The notes under the pieces were generated by a model. That model saw only the letters and a program-made list of their open reading frames with translations. It was not told the DNA's origin and did not search any database. Below, piece by piece: positions 1 to 6,251 of a stretch of DNA of 8,222 nt; within the stretch, counting starts at the first letter, position 1, and each line of letters begins with the position of its first letter. The position numbers were made by a program, and so were the translations under genes. Source of the DNA: a bacterium (GTDB taxonomy: Bacteria > Patescibacteria > Saccharimonadia > Saccharimonadales > UBA4665); contig JAJYCU010000019.1 of NCBI GenBank assembly GCA_021778165.1, positions 1-8,222 on the forward strand. Reading direction: 5' to 3'.

Positions 1-153
1 TTTAAAAGTTTTGCAAATAAATTATCAGCAAAACAATTACAAAAAATTACAAACAATTTACTCCAGATAGATTTAAATTCAAAATCTATAAACAATTTTG
101 ATATAGATCAAGCTATGGAATTATATTTCCTAGAAATTGAAAAATTAGTCTAA
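1..153 (+). CDS. holA: C-terminal end of a probable DNA polymerase III delta subunit (partial)
   Basis: The frame is open from the first base and ends at TAA 151-153, giving the last 50 residues of a protein whose start lies outside the window. The visible part is helical and rich in Asn, Lys and Leu, with a segment reading LLQIDLNSKS followed by an aliphatic helix (MELYFLEIEKLV). This resembles the last helices of HolA, where an 'LL..D...K' helix is followed by a final helix. HolA opens the sliding clamp within the clamp loader during replication. holA next to rpsT is a very common bacterial arrangement and is the main support for the name; the two genes converge here with only five bases between stops. 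The sequence match alone is weak, so the product name is an inference, but the reading frame itself is probably genuine. Confidence 0.55.
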   Translation, partial: FKSFANKLSAKQLQKITNNLLQIDLNSKSINNFDIDQAMELYFLEIEKLV

Positions 154-158
154 TCGAA

Positions 159-476
159 CTATTTTTTAGTTACTTTTTTGACTACTTTTTTAGTAGTTTT
201 AGCCACTGGTTTTTGAGTAGAGTTTAATTTAGCCGTCTTAGCCATTCTTCTTTTCAATCTATTAGCTTTGTTTTTATGTATAACATTCTTTTTAGCCGCT
301 CGGTCTAAGTTACTCTGGAGTGTTGACTGTTTTTTAGTTACTTCTTTTGAATTATTTTTAATAGCTGATTTGAAATCCTTTAAAGCAGATTTTAAAGCTT
401 TCTTAGTCTTATTGTTCCTGATGGCAGCTTTTTTATTAAGTTTAACTCTTTTTTTGGCTGATTTAATGATTGGCAT
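159..476 (-). CDS. rpsT: Small ribosomal subunit protein bS20 with a lysine-rich C-terminal tail
   Basis: S20 binds 16S rRNA early in 30S assembly as a bundle of long helices. The 105-residue product opens with MPIIKSAKKRVKLNKKA, the family's N-terminal signature, and carries the conserved block VIHKNKANRLKRRMAK at residues 65-80. The usual family length is about 85-90 residues; here residues 87-105 add a tail of Lys, Thr and Val (TKKVVKKVTKK at the end). The start is fixed by homology at the first Met and by an AAGGAA ribosome binding site five bases upstream. The gene is on the minus strand, convergent with the presumed holA and divergent from the DHH-family gene. There are no other Met codons near the start that fit the family. 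Identification is secure; the role of the tail (extra rRNA contact or disorder) is inference. Confidence 0.96.
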   Translation of the reverse strand: MPIIKSAKKRVKLNKKAAIRNNKTKKALKSALKDFKSAIKNNSKEVTKKQSTLQSNLDRAAKKNVIHKNKANRLKRRMAKTAKLNSTQKPVAKTTKKVVKKVTKK

Positions 477-481
477 CTTAA

Positions 482-487
482 TTCCTT
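482..487 (-). promoter_or_regulatory. Ribosome binding site of rpsT
   Basis: On the minus strand the sequence reads AAGGAA, five bases before the ATG of rpsT. It is one of few clear Shine-Dalgarno sites in the window and has normal spacing, unlike those of pnp and rnj. Confidence 0.65.
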
Positions 488-513
488 AAAAATGTATTTA
501 ATAATTTTGTTAA

Positions 514-543
514 ATTATAACAGATTTGGTTATTATTTGACAG
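514..543 (-). promoter_or_regulatory. Candidate promoter of rpsT
   Basis: On the minus strand a perfect TATAAT (plus-strand 514-519) is preceded after 18 bases by CTGTCA (538-543), a 4/6 match to TTGACA. Transcription would begin around 507, giving a leader of about 30 bases to the rpsT ATG. The same bases read on the plus strand contain TTGACA (537-542), but no good -10 follows at 16-18 bases on that strand. The -10 is strong and the -35 is weak. Confidence 0.45.
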
Positions 544-568
544 TTTATAATTTTAGCCCTTCATAGCC

Positions 569-597
569 TGGACTTTGGTATAGAAAAGTAGTATAAT
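569..597 (+). promoter_or_regulatory. Candidate promoter of the DHH-family gene and downstream series
   Basis: TGGACT (569-574, 4/6 match to TTGACA) lies 17 bases before a perfect TATAAT (592-597). Transcription would start near 604, leaving a very A/T-rich leader of about 34 bases before the ATG at 638. This leader has no Shine-Dalgarno sequence. With the rpsT promoter on the other strand it makes the roughly 160-base gap a divergent promoter region. Confidence 0.5.
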
Positions 598-637
598 CAA
601 TATTAAATAATCAAAATAAAAAAATTATAATAATATT

Positions 638-2182
638 ATGAATAACAATCCTAAAGATGAATTATTAGCTAAAATAAAGTCAAGCAGTAATGTTTTGGTT
701 ACGGTAAATCGTAATCCATCTGTTGATCAACTTGCCGCTAGCATTAGTCTTAGTCTAATGTTAAATAAGCTCGACAAACATTCAACGACAGTTTTTAGTG
801 GTTTAATTCCTGATAAATTAGATTTTCTTGAACCAGAGAAAACAATCGAGACAAATACAGATAGTTTGAGAGACTTCATTATCTCACTAGATAAAGAAAA
901 AGCCGATAAATTAAAATATAAACAAGAAGATGGTCAAGTTAAAATTTTTATTACACCATATAGGACATCTATTAGTGAAGAAGATTTAGATTTTAGCCAA
1001 GGAGATTTTAATGTTGATTTAATTATTGTATTAGGTGCTGTTTCTAGAGAAGAACTTGATCAAGCAATAATTTCTCACGGCAGAATATTACACGATGCAA
1101 CAATTGCTACCATTGGAGTTACGGCAAATAATACACTTGGATCGATTAACTATTCTTCAAATTCAAGCAGTATTTGTGAAATATTATCTGGTTTATCTGA
1201 TCAAATAGGTGAAAATTTATTAGATAATCAGATCGCAACAGCTTTATTAACGGGTATTGTCTCTGAAACAGAAAGATTTAGCAATAATAAAACGACTTCG
1301 GAAACGCTTGCAATTAGCTCTAAATTGGTTGCTGCGGGGGCTAATCAACAACTTGTTGCAACAAAACTGTCTGAAAGTACTGAAGCAATTCCACCTGAAG
1401 CGGAAAAACCTACTGTGGATAGTAATCTTAAAATTTACCATGATGATACAACTGAATCAGCAGTACCACCGGTATCAGAACTACCAGCGGTACCAGTAGA
1501 GCCTACACCACCAGCAGAACCTTTAGCAACCGAGGAGCCTGTTGTGTCTTCAGAAACTGAACCTAATCCTACTGAACCATCATCAGATCTTACACTATCT
1601 GAGATAGAAGAGGCAAATAGAATAGGTAAACTTTCGTCTTTGGAATTACCCAAAGTAGAAGAATTAGCTCCACCAGAAGAAGAACCAATAAAACTTTCTG
1701 TTGATAATAAGCCAGAATTAAATAATATTGATTCAAATGTCGAAACCATAACCGATGACCCAATAATTAATCCTTTATCTGGTCAATTAAATAGTTCAGC
1801 GCTATCTTACGATACTGATCCAAACCCAAATATAAGTACAAAAGACGAATTTATTAATGAGGCTAAAGAGCAACTAGATCAAGCTAGGCTAGAAGTAGAG
1901 AGCGCGATGCTCGATACGCCGCAACCTATTAGACCGATTGAATCACTAAATGCACAACCTGTTATTGAAGTTGATCATCAAGAGCTAAACGAAGATCACA
2001 ATATTAAGGTTGATGAAGATGGTCAAATTATAATCCAGAATGAAGAATCTGAGCCTACTGTCAATGAATCTACTCCACATGAGCTAAAATTAAACCCCAT
2101 CCATGACTTAAAGAAGAATGTTTTAGATAATCTATCTCAAGATTCACCACCACCAGTCCCACCACCAATTCCACTGAGTTAA
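638..2182 (+). CDS. Degenerate NrnA-like DHH-family protein with a long acidic proline-rich tail
   Basis: Residues about 1-245 follow the layout of the DHH phosphoesterase NrnA (nanoRNase / pAp phosphatase), but the metal ligands are altered. Motif I, normally H-x-N-P-D-x-D, reads NRNPSVD (24-30), keeping only the last Asp. Motif II, normally ending in Asp, reads VDLIIVLGAVS (126-136) with Gly133. The DHH triplet is replaced in IGVTANNTLGSINYSS (about 159-174), although the flanking N..LG..N pattern survives. Motif IV, normally DT..F, reads SETERF (209-214). Residues about 246-514 are a low-complexity tail rich in Pro, Glu, Asp, Ser and Asn, with one short predicted helix (about 401-425), ending in PPPVPPPIPLS. 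It has no signal peptide or membrane segment, so it is probably cytosolic. It lies ten bases before truB, the usual place of nrnA. Family assignment is fairly confident; loss of catalysis and a binding or scaffold role are inference. No Shine-Dalgarno precedes the ATG. Confidence 0.72.
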   Translation: MNNNPKDELLAKIKSSSNVLVTVNRNPSVDQLAASISLSLMLNKLDKHSTTVFSGLIPDKLDFLEPEKTIETNTDSLRDFIISLDKEKADKLKYKQEDGQVKIFITPYRTSISEEDLDFSQGDFNVDLIIVLGAVSREELDQAIISHGRILHDATIATIGVTANNTLGSINYSSNSSSICEILSGLSDQIGENLLDNQIATALLTGIVSETERFSNNKTTSETLAISSKLVAAGANQQLVATKLSESTEAIPPEAEKPTVDSNLKIYHDDTTESAVPPVSELPAVPVEPTPPAEPLATEEPVVSSETEPNPTEPSSDLTLSEIEEANRIGKLSSLELPKVEELAPPEEEPIKLSVDNKPELNNIDSNVETITDDPIINPLSGQLNSSALSYDTDPNPNISTKDEFINEAKEQLDQARLEVESAMLDTPQPIRPIESLNAQPVIEVDHQELNEDHNIKVDEDGQIIIQNEESEPTVNESTPHELKLNPIHDLKKNVLDNLSQDSPPPVPPPIPLS

Positions 2183-2192
2183 ACTTAGAATA

Positions 2193-2903
2193 ATGATTGA
2201 AGGTATTGTTTTAGTTGATAAGCCAGTAGGTTGGACTTCGTTTGATGTAGTTAATTTTATTAGAAAACTTATTGCTAATTATCAAGGCGTTAAGCCAAAA
2301 ACTATAAAAATTGGGCATGCAGGTACCCTAGACCCTTTCGCTTCAGGTTTATTAATTATTTTAATCGGCAAGAATTACACTAGAAAAATGACAAGTCTTT
2401 TAAAACTAGATAAGGTGTATCAGGTAGGTTTAGTTCTTGGCCAAAATAGTACAACCGGAGACATCGAAGGGGAATTAACAGAAATTTCTAACGATAAACC
2501 GTCATTAGATGAAATTAAAACCGTTATTAAGAGTTTTATTGGCACTATTAATCAAAAACCACCAATATATTCTGCTATAAAAATTAACGGTATTAGGGCC
2601 TATGATTACGCTAGAAAAGGTAGGGAAGTAGATATTCCAATCAGGCAGGTAAGAATCAATTACATAGAAAATATAGTTTATGATTATCCAAAAGTTGAAT
2701 TTATCTGTGAAGTAAGCTCTGGAACATATATTAGAAGTTTAGTGGAAGATATTGGTAATAAAATTAAAACTGGTGCTTTTACGTCTAGTTTATCTAGAAT
2801 ATCAGTCGGGAATTTTAATTTATCTTCTGCTATTAAAATAAGCTCAAAAAGTGAAGTTGCTTTAATTCTGGATAATATTATTAAAATAGATTTGAATAAT
2901 TAA
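2193..2903 (+). CDS. truB: tRNA pseudouridine(55) synthase TruB, compact form
   Basis: TruB converts U55 in the T-loop of tRNAs to pseudouridine. The 236-residue protein starts with the family opening (GIVLVDKPVGWTSFDVV, 4-20). It carries the catalytic motif GHAGTLDPFASGLL (41-54) with the nucleophile Asp47, then KVYQVGLVLGQNSTTGD (74-90), where Tyr76 stacks in the active site. QKPPIYSAIKINGIRAYDYAR (from 121) and SSGTYIRSL (175-183, with the base-contacting Arg181) complete the set. All key residues are intact, so it should be active. It is shorter than the E. coli enzyme (about 314) and stops soon after the catalytic domain, so no C-terminal PUA domain is visible. The ATG lies ten bases after the preceding stop and has no clear Shine-Dalgarno, suggesting co-transcription and possibly translational coupling. 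The end of the gene adjoins the rpsO promoter. Confidence 0.96.
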   Translation: MIEGIVLVDKPVGWTSFDVVNFIRKLIANYQGVKPKTIKIGHAGTLDPFASGLLIILIGKNYTRKMTSLLKLDKVYQVGLVLGQNSTTGDIEGELTEISNDKPSLDEIKTVIKSFIGTINQKPPIYSAIKINGIRAYDYARKGREVDIPIRQVRINYIENIVYDYPKVEFICEVSSGTYIRSLVEDIGNKIKTGAFTSSLSRISVGNFNLSSAIKISSKSEVALILDNIIKIDLNN

Positions 2904-2905
2904 GT

Positions 2906-2934
2906 TTGCAACTTGATTAAAGAAGTGATAAAAT
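2906..2934 (+). promoter_or_regulatory. Strong candidate promoter of rpsO with an extended -10
   Basis: TTGCAA (2906-2911) and TAAAAT (2929-2934) are each 5/6 matches to consensus with an ideal 17-base spacer, and TGA directly before the -10 provides the extended TGn element. The -35 begins three bases after the truB stop. The expected start of transcription, about 2940-2942, is only two to four bases before the rpsO ATG at 2944, implying a leaderless or nearly leaderless transcript. Confidence 0.65.
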
Positions 2935-2943
2935 ATGAATTAA

Positions 2944-3210
2944 ATGATAAGTTCTAAGAAGAAAGATTTGGCGACTAAAAAAGTTCGTCAACATCCAAAA
3001 GATACTGGTAGTGAAAGTGTTCAGATAGCTATTCTTACTGAAAGAATAAAAGAATTAACTGAACATCTTAAGATTAATAAGCATGATTTCATGGCTCGTC
3101 GTGGATTGTTACAAATAGTTGGTAAAAGAAGAAGATTATTAAAGTATATAGCTTTAAATGATAGTAATAAGTATTTAGAATTGATTAGTCAACTGGGCAT
3201 TAGACGTTAA
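2944..3210 (+). CDS. rpsO: Small ribosomal subunit protein uS15
   Basis: S15 binds the 16S rRNA three-way junction in the central domain early in 30S assembly and contributes to an intersubunit bridge. The 88-residue product has normal family length and the hallmark segments: HPKDTGSESVQIAILTERI (17-35), LTEHLKINKHDF (38-49) with the rRNA-contacting His41 and Asp48, and ARRGLLQIVGKRRRLLKY (51-68), ending in LGIRR. The start is set by this length. No Shine-Dalgarno precedes it; instead a strong promoter places the RNA 5' end almost at the ATG. A three-codon frame (ATG AAT TAA, 2935-2943) abuts the start in the same phase but would lie upstream of the expected transcript. It sits between truB and pnp as in many bacteria. 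Confidence 0.97.
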   Translation: MISSKKKDLATKKVRQHPKDTGSESVQIAILTERIKELTEHLKINKHDFMARRGLLQIVGKRRRLLKYIALNDSNKYLELISQLGIRR

Positions 3211-3216
3211 TTGTGT

Positions 3217-3253
3217 TCAGACTTTAGTTTTTTAAAAGTAAATTAAGAACTGA
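3217..3253 (+). promoter_or_regulatory. Possible stem-loop between rpsO and pnp
   Basis: The arms TCAGACTTTAGTTT (3217-3230) and AAATTAAGAACTGA (3240-3253) can pair over 14 positions with one two-by-two internal mismatch and two G-U pairs, closing a nine-base loop. It lies seven bases after the rpsO stop. No T-run follows, so it does not look like an intrinsic terminator. In E. coli the rpsO-pnp spacer holds an RNase III-cut hairpin used in PNPase autoregulation; a similar role here is inference. The stem is weak and AT-rich and could be chance. Confidence 0.33.
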
Positions 3254-3284
3254 CGTTTGTACATCATAAATTAAACAATAATGT

Positions 3285-3329
3285 AAAGCTGAATAATTTT
3301 AAACATATAAAATTTAAAGGAAAGCTGAA
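3285..3329 (+). repeat. pnp leader: direct repeat flanking a small hairpin, with a distant ribosome binding site
   Basis: The nine-base sequence AAAGCTGAA occurs at 3285-3293 and again at 3321-3329. Between the copies is a perfect seven-base inverted repeat, AATTTTA (3295-3301) and TAAAATT (3308-3314), with a six-base loop. The only Shine-Dalgarno-like sequence, AAAGGA (3316-3321), begins two bases after this hairpin and overlaps the second repeat copy; it is 14 bases from the ATG, farther than usual. I see no confident promoter in 3211-3335, so pnp is probably transcribed with rpsO. The functional meaning is inference and short repeats are common in such AT-rich sequence. Confidence 0.35.
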
Positions 3330-3335
3330 AAAATA

Positions 3336-5453
3336 ATGCAAACCATAAATCCTGAAGGAAAAGAAATAATAACTGTTAGCACTGAGTTTTTTGGACGAAC
3401 ACTTAGTTTAGAGATTAACCGAGTTGGTTTTCGAACCACTTCTTCTGTGCTTGCAAAATATGGCGACACAGTAATTTTAGCCAGTGTGATGGTTAGCCCT
3501 AAAAGTTTACCTAATTTTGATTATTTCCCCTTAAGTATTGATTATGAAGAAAAAATGTATGCTTCGGGTAAGATTAGCGGTAGTAGATTTATTAAAAGAG
3601 AGGGTAGACCTTCGGATGATGCAATTTTAATTGGACGATTAATTGATCGACCAATTAGACCGTTATGGCCAAAAGGATATCGGCATGAAGTTCAGGGAGT
3701 TGCAACAGTACTCAGTATGGACCCAAATTTTAGACCAGATATGATTGCAATGATCGCGCTTAGTTCAGCCTTTATGTTAAGTGGAGCACCTTTTAGTGGA
3801 CCAATAGCAGGCCTAAGAGTTAGCCAAAAAGATGGTGAATGGACTGCTTTTGATAATCCAGAGAATATTGATCATAGTAGTTTAGATTTAGTTGTTGCTG
3901 CGACCGAAAGCGGAGTTATGATGGTTGAAGCTGGGGCAAATGAGGTTAGCGAAGATGAACTGGCCGACGCATTGGAGTATGCATTTAAATCAATGCAACC
4001 AGCAATTGAATTACAAAAAGAATTAGTCAAAAAAGTAAAAGTTCAACCACAGGAGTTTGAATTAGTATCAATCGATAAATCTATCCAAGATAAAGTAGAT
4101 GATTGGTTAAAAGATAAACTCGGTGCTGATTTAAGAAAACCATATCCCGAAAGAAATGTCATGATTCAAAATCTTAGGGAAGAAATGGTAGTAGAATTTA
4201 CTAGTAAAGAAGATGATACTCCTCTAAGCATGGAGTACATGGAGGCTTTTGATAAAGCAATTCATTATGATGTTCGAAAGGGTATTGTTGAAGATGGAAC
4301 ACGACCTGATGGTAGAAAATTTGATGAAATTAGGCCATTGAGCTCTGAAGTTTCAATTCTACCAAGGGTTCATGGTTCTAGTCTTTTTACTAGAGGATTA
4401 ACACAAGCCTTAAATATTGTTACATTGGCTCCACTAAGTTTTTCTCAAACTATAGACACAATGGAAAAAGAAGGCACTAGAAGGTTTTTTCATCACTATA
4501 ATGCTCCAGGATATACTGTTGGTGAAGTTAGAAGACTTGGTAGTCCAGGTAGAAGAGAAATTGGGCATGGTTATTTAGCAGAACGCGCTTTAGTGCCTGT
4601 TTTGCCTTCTGAAACTGACTTTCCTTATGCAATTAGATCAGTGACCGAGATTATGTCACAGAACGGATCAACTTCGATGGCAGCAACTTGTAGTAGTTGT
4701 TTAGCTTTAATGGATGCTGGAGTACCTTTAAAGGCTCCTGTTAGTGGAGTTGCAATGGGATTAATCTTAAATAATGATCAACCGATAATTTTGACCGATA
4801 TTGCCGATGCAGAGGATTTTGCAGGTGATATGGATTTCAAAGTAACTGGATCTACTAAAGGTATTACTGCACTTCAGATGGATATGAAAGTTGCTGGTTT
4901 ACCAGTTAAGGTTTTAAAAGAAGCTTTAGAAAAAGCTAAAAAAGGCCGCTTTGTTATTCTAAATCACATGATAAAAACAATCGAAAAACCTAGAAATGAA
5001 ATTAGTCCATTTGCACCTAGAGTTGAATCTATAAAAATTAATCCTGACAAAATTAGAGAAATAATTGGTAAAGGCGGTGAGACCATTCAAAAAATTACAG
5101 CTGAGACTGGAACAATTATCGATATAAATGATGAAGGTATTGTTACAATTTCCAGCCCAGATAATCAACATATTTTAGCCGCAAAACAATGGATTGAAAG
5201 TATAGTTGCTGAACCTGAGGTTGGTAAGATATATGAAAATGTTCCTGTTGTAAGTGTATTGGATTTTGGTGCCTTTGTTCAAATAATGCCTGGTAAAGAT
5301 GGTCTTGTTCATGTTTCTGAAATTTCTGATGAAAGAATTAATAAACCTAGCGATGTACTAAAAGAAGGAGATAAAGTCACCGTAAAACTTTTAGCCATTG
5401 ATGATAGAGGAAGATTACAACTTTCAATTAAAGCTGTTAAAGATAAAAAATAA
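3336..5453 (+). CDS. pnp: Polyribonucleotide nucleotidyltransferase (PNPase)
   Basis: PNPase is a ring-shaped trimer that degrades RNA from the 3' end with phosphate, releasing nucleoside diphosphates. At 705 residues it has full family length. In order: first RNase PH domain (about 12-145), helical linker domain (about 240-315), second, catalytic RNase PH domain (about 320-545), KH domain (about 560-622) with the GKGG loop at 578-581, and S1 domain (about 626-702). Catalytic features are present: VRR (Arg399-Arg400), GRREIGHG (405-412), the phosphate-binding loop NGSTSM (443-448), and Asp494, Asp500 and Lys502 in the EDFAGDMDFKV segment. Two mild departures are Thr446 in the usual triple-Ser loop and Phe495 where the family usually has His. 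It follows rpsO by 125 bases and is probably co-transcribed. A downstream small gene begins five bases after its stop. Confidence 0.98.
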   Translation: MQTINPEGKEIITVSTEFFGRTLSLEINRVGFRTTSSVLAKYGDTVILASVMVSPKSLPNFDYFPLSIDYEEKMYASGKISGSRFIKREGRPSDDAILIGRLIDRPIRPLWPKGYRHEVQGVATVLSMDPNFRPDMIAMIALSSAFMLSGAPFSGPIAGLRVSQKDGEWTAFDNPENIDHSSLDLVVAATESGVMMVEAGANEVSEDELADALEYAFKSMQPAIELQKELVKKVKVQPQEFELVSIDKSIQDKVDDWLKDKLGADLRKPYPERNVMIQNLREEMVVEFTSKEDDTPLSMEYMEAFDKAIHYDVRKGIVEDGTRPDGRKFDEIRPLSSEVSILPRVHGSSLFTRGLTQALNIVTLAPLSFSQTIDTMEKEGTRRFFHHYNAPGYTVGEVRRLGSPGRREIGHGYLAERALVPVLPSETDFPYAIRSVTEIMSQNGSTSMAATCSSCLALMDAGVPLKAPVSGVAMGLILNNDQPIILTDIADAEDFAGDMDFKVTGSTKGITALQMDMKVAGLPVKVLKEALEKAKKGRFVILNHMIKTIEKPRNEISPFAPRVESIKINPDKIREIIGKGGETIQKITAETGTIIDINDEGIVTISSPDNQHILAAKQWIESIVAEPEVGKIYENVPVVSVLDFGAFVQIMPGKDGLVHVSEISDERINKPSDVLKEGDKVTVKLLAIDDRGRLQLSIKAVKDKK

Positions 5454-5458
5454 TTAGT

Positions 5459-5632
5459 ATGAAATTTTTGCTTTATTTATTATTCTTATTATTAGCTACA
5501 TTTTTTTCCATTTATTTATCTTTGACAATAGGTAACCCTATCTATTATGTTTTAGCTTTTATATTTCTAGGGAATTTTGTAAATAATTTTGTAAAAAGAT
5601 ATGTTAAAAAATCTAGTTTTAAACCAGAATGA
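5459..5632 (+). CDS. Small two-helix membrane protein of unknown function
   Basis: This 57-residue frame starts five bases after the pnp stop and ends at TGA 5630-5632. The product has two strongly hydrophobic stretches (about 3-20, FLLYLLFLLLATFFSIYL, and about 27-43, starting PIYYVLAFIF) joined by a short polar turn (SLTIGN). A basic tail follows (KRYVKKSSFKPE). The positive-inside rule would put both ends in the cytoplasm as a membrane hairpin. I do not recognise the family. No Shine-Dalgarno is visible, so translation would depend on coupling to pnp. Its last 32 bases overlap the longer version of the glycosylase gene in another frame. The clean membrane topology and tight spacing favour a real gene, but an AT-rich sequence can yield Phe/Leu-rich frames by chance. 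Confidence 0.55.
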   Translation: MKFLLYLLFLLLATFFSIYLSLTIGNPIYYVLAFIFLGNFVNNFVKRYVKKSSFKPE

Positions 5633-6242
5633 GTCAATCGAGAAAGCTACTAAAATGAATTTATTGATTAAGCTTGAAGAAATGATTAAATCAAATAAAA
5701 AGTTGAATAAATTATTCCCTAATGCAAGTAATCTAGTCTTTGGCGAGGGCAATATAGACTCAAAAGTATTCTTTATAGGCGAAGCTCCTGGTAAAAAAGA
5801 AGATTTATTGGCCAGACCATTTGTCGGGGCATCTGGTCGTATTTTAGACAAGTCTTTGTCGGATATTAAGCTTAATCGAACTAATGTATATATAACAAAT
5901 ATTGTTAAATATCGTCCAGATGAGAACCGAGACCCTTCAGAATATGAGAAGTCTATGTTTCTACCATATTTAATTTCTCAAATAAGTATAATACGACCAA
6001 AATTAATAATTACTCTAGGTAGACACAGTTTAAATACATTTTTACCGGATAAGAAAATTAACAAAACACATGGAAAAATTATGCAAATAAACCTAAATGA
6101 CTATAAATCCACATTAAATATTAAAAGTTCCAGCAATAATTATAATTTATTATCTTTGTTTCATCCTGCAGCAACTATTTATAATCGAAATTTAAAACAT
6201 CTTTGGGATGAAGATTTTTTGAAAATTTTAAATTTTATCTAA
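5601..6242 (+). CDS. udg: Family 4-type uracil-DNA glycosylase lacking the iron-sulfur cysteines
   Basis: The protein should remove uracil from DNA to start base excision repair. It shows the family 4 landmarks: FGEG (47-50), the motif GEAPGKKED (60-68), RPFVGASGRILD (72-83), VYITNIVKYRPDENRDP (96-112), PKLIITLG (133-140) and the active-site HPAA (188-191). Family 4 enzymes normally hold a 4Fe-4S cluster with four Cys. Aligned by eye, those positions are Lys33, Asn36, Tyr104 and Phe120, and the protein contains no Cys at all, so the cluster is absent. Residues about 165-182 form a polar, Asn/Ser-rich insertion. Start choice is open: ATG 5601 overlaps the small membrane gene by 32 bases, whereas ATG 5655 (Met19) follows GAGAAAG after eight bases and gives an N-terminus closer to the family norm. 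Family assignment is strong; activity is likely but not shown. Confidence 0.88.
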   Translation: MLKNLVLNQNESIEKATKMNLLIKLEEMIKSNKKLNKLFPNASNLVFGEGNIDSKVFFIGEAPGKKEDLLARPFVGASGRILDKSLSDIKLNRTNVYITNIVKYRPDENRDPSEYEKSMFLPYLISQISIIRPKLIITLGRHSLNTFLPDKKINKTHGKIMQINLNDYKSTLNIKSSSNNYNLLSLFHPAATIYNRNLKHLWDEDFLKILNFI

Positions 6243-6251
6243 ATTCAATAA

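Noticed and set aside
142..155. TTAGACTAA plus T-run on the minus strand after the rpsT stop, as a possible rpsT terminator.
   Set aside because: At most three pairs with a minimal loop, too weak to support; the bases also lie in the end of the left-edge coding frame.
157..179. A five-base inverted repeat (AACTA/TAGTT) followed by T-runs, resembling a terminator for the left-edge plus-strand gene.
   Set aside because: The stem is only five A/T-rich pairs and the bases are the Lys/Thr codons at the end of rpsT on the other strand, which explains the T-rich pattern.
1440..1530. Repetitive CCA-rich stretch that looks like a short tandem repeat.
   Set aside because: The units are imperfect and in frame, encoding the Pro/Glu/Val-rich tail; protein composition explains it better than a DNA repeat.
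1435..1749. A long open frame on the minus strand across the middle of the DHH-family gene.
   Set aside because: It is the antisense reading of Pro/Glu/Thr-rich codons, giving a Ser/Gly/Thr-rich string with no family resemblance and no upstream signals.
3306..3311. TATAAA just upstream of pnp as a possible -10 box.
   Set aside because: No -35 resembling consensus at 16-18 bases and no TGn extension; TATA-like strings are frequent in this AT-rich sequence.
5567..5851. A 94-codon minus-strand frame opposite the start of the glycosylase gene.
   Set aside because: The glycosylase frame has clear family motifs over the same bases; the antisense product has none.
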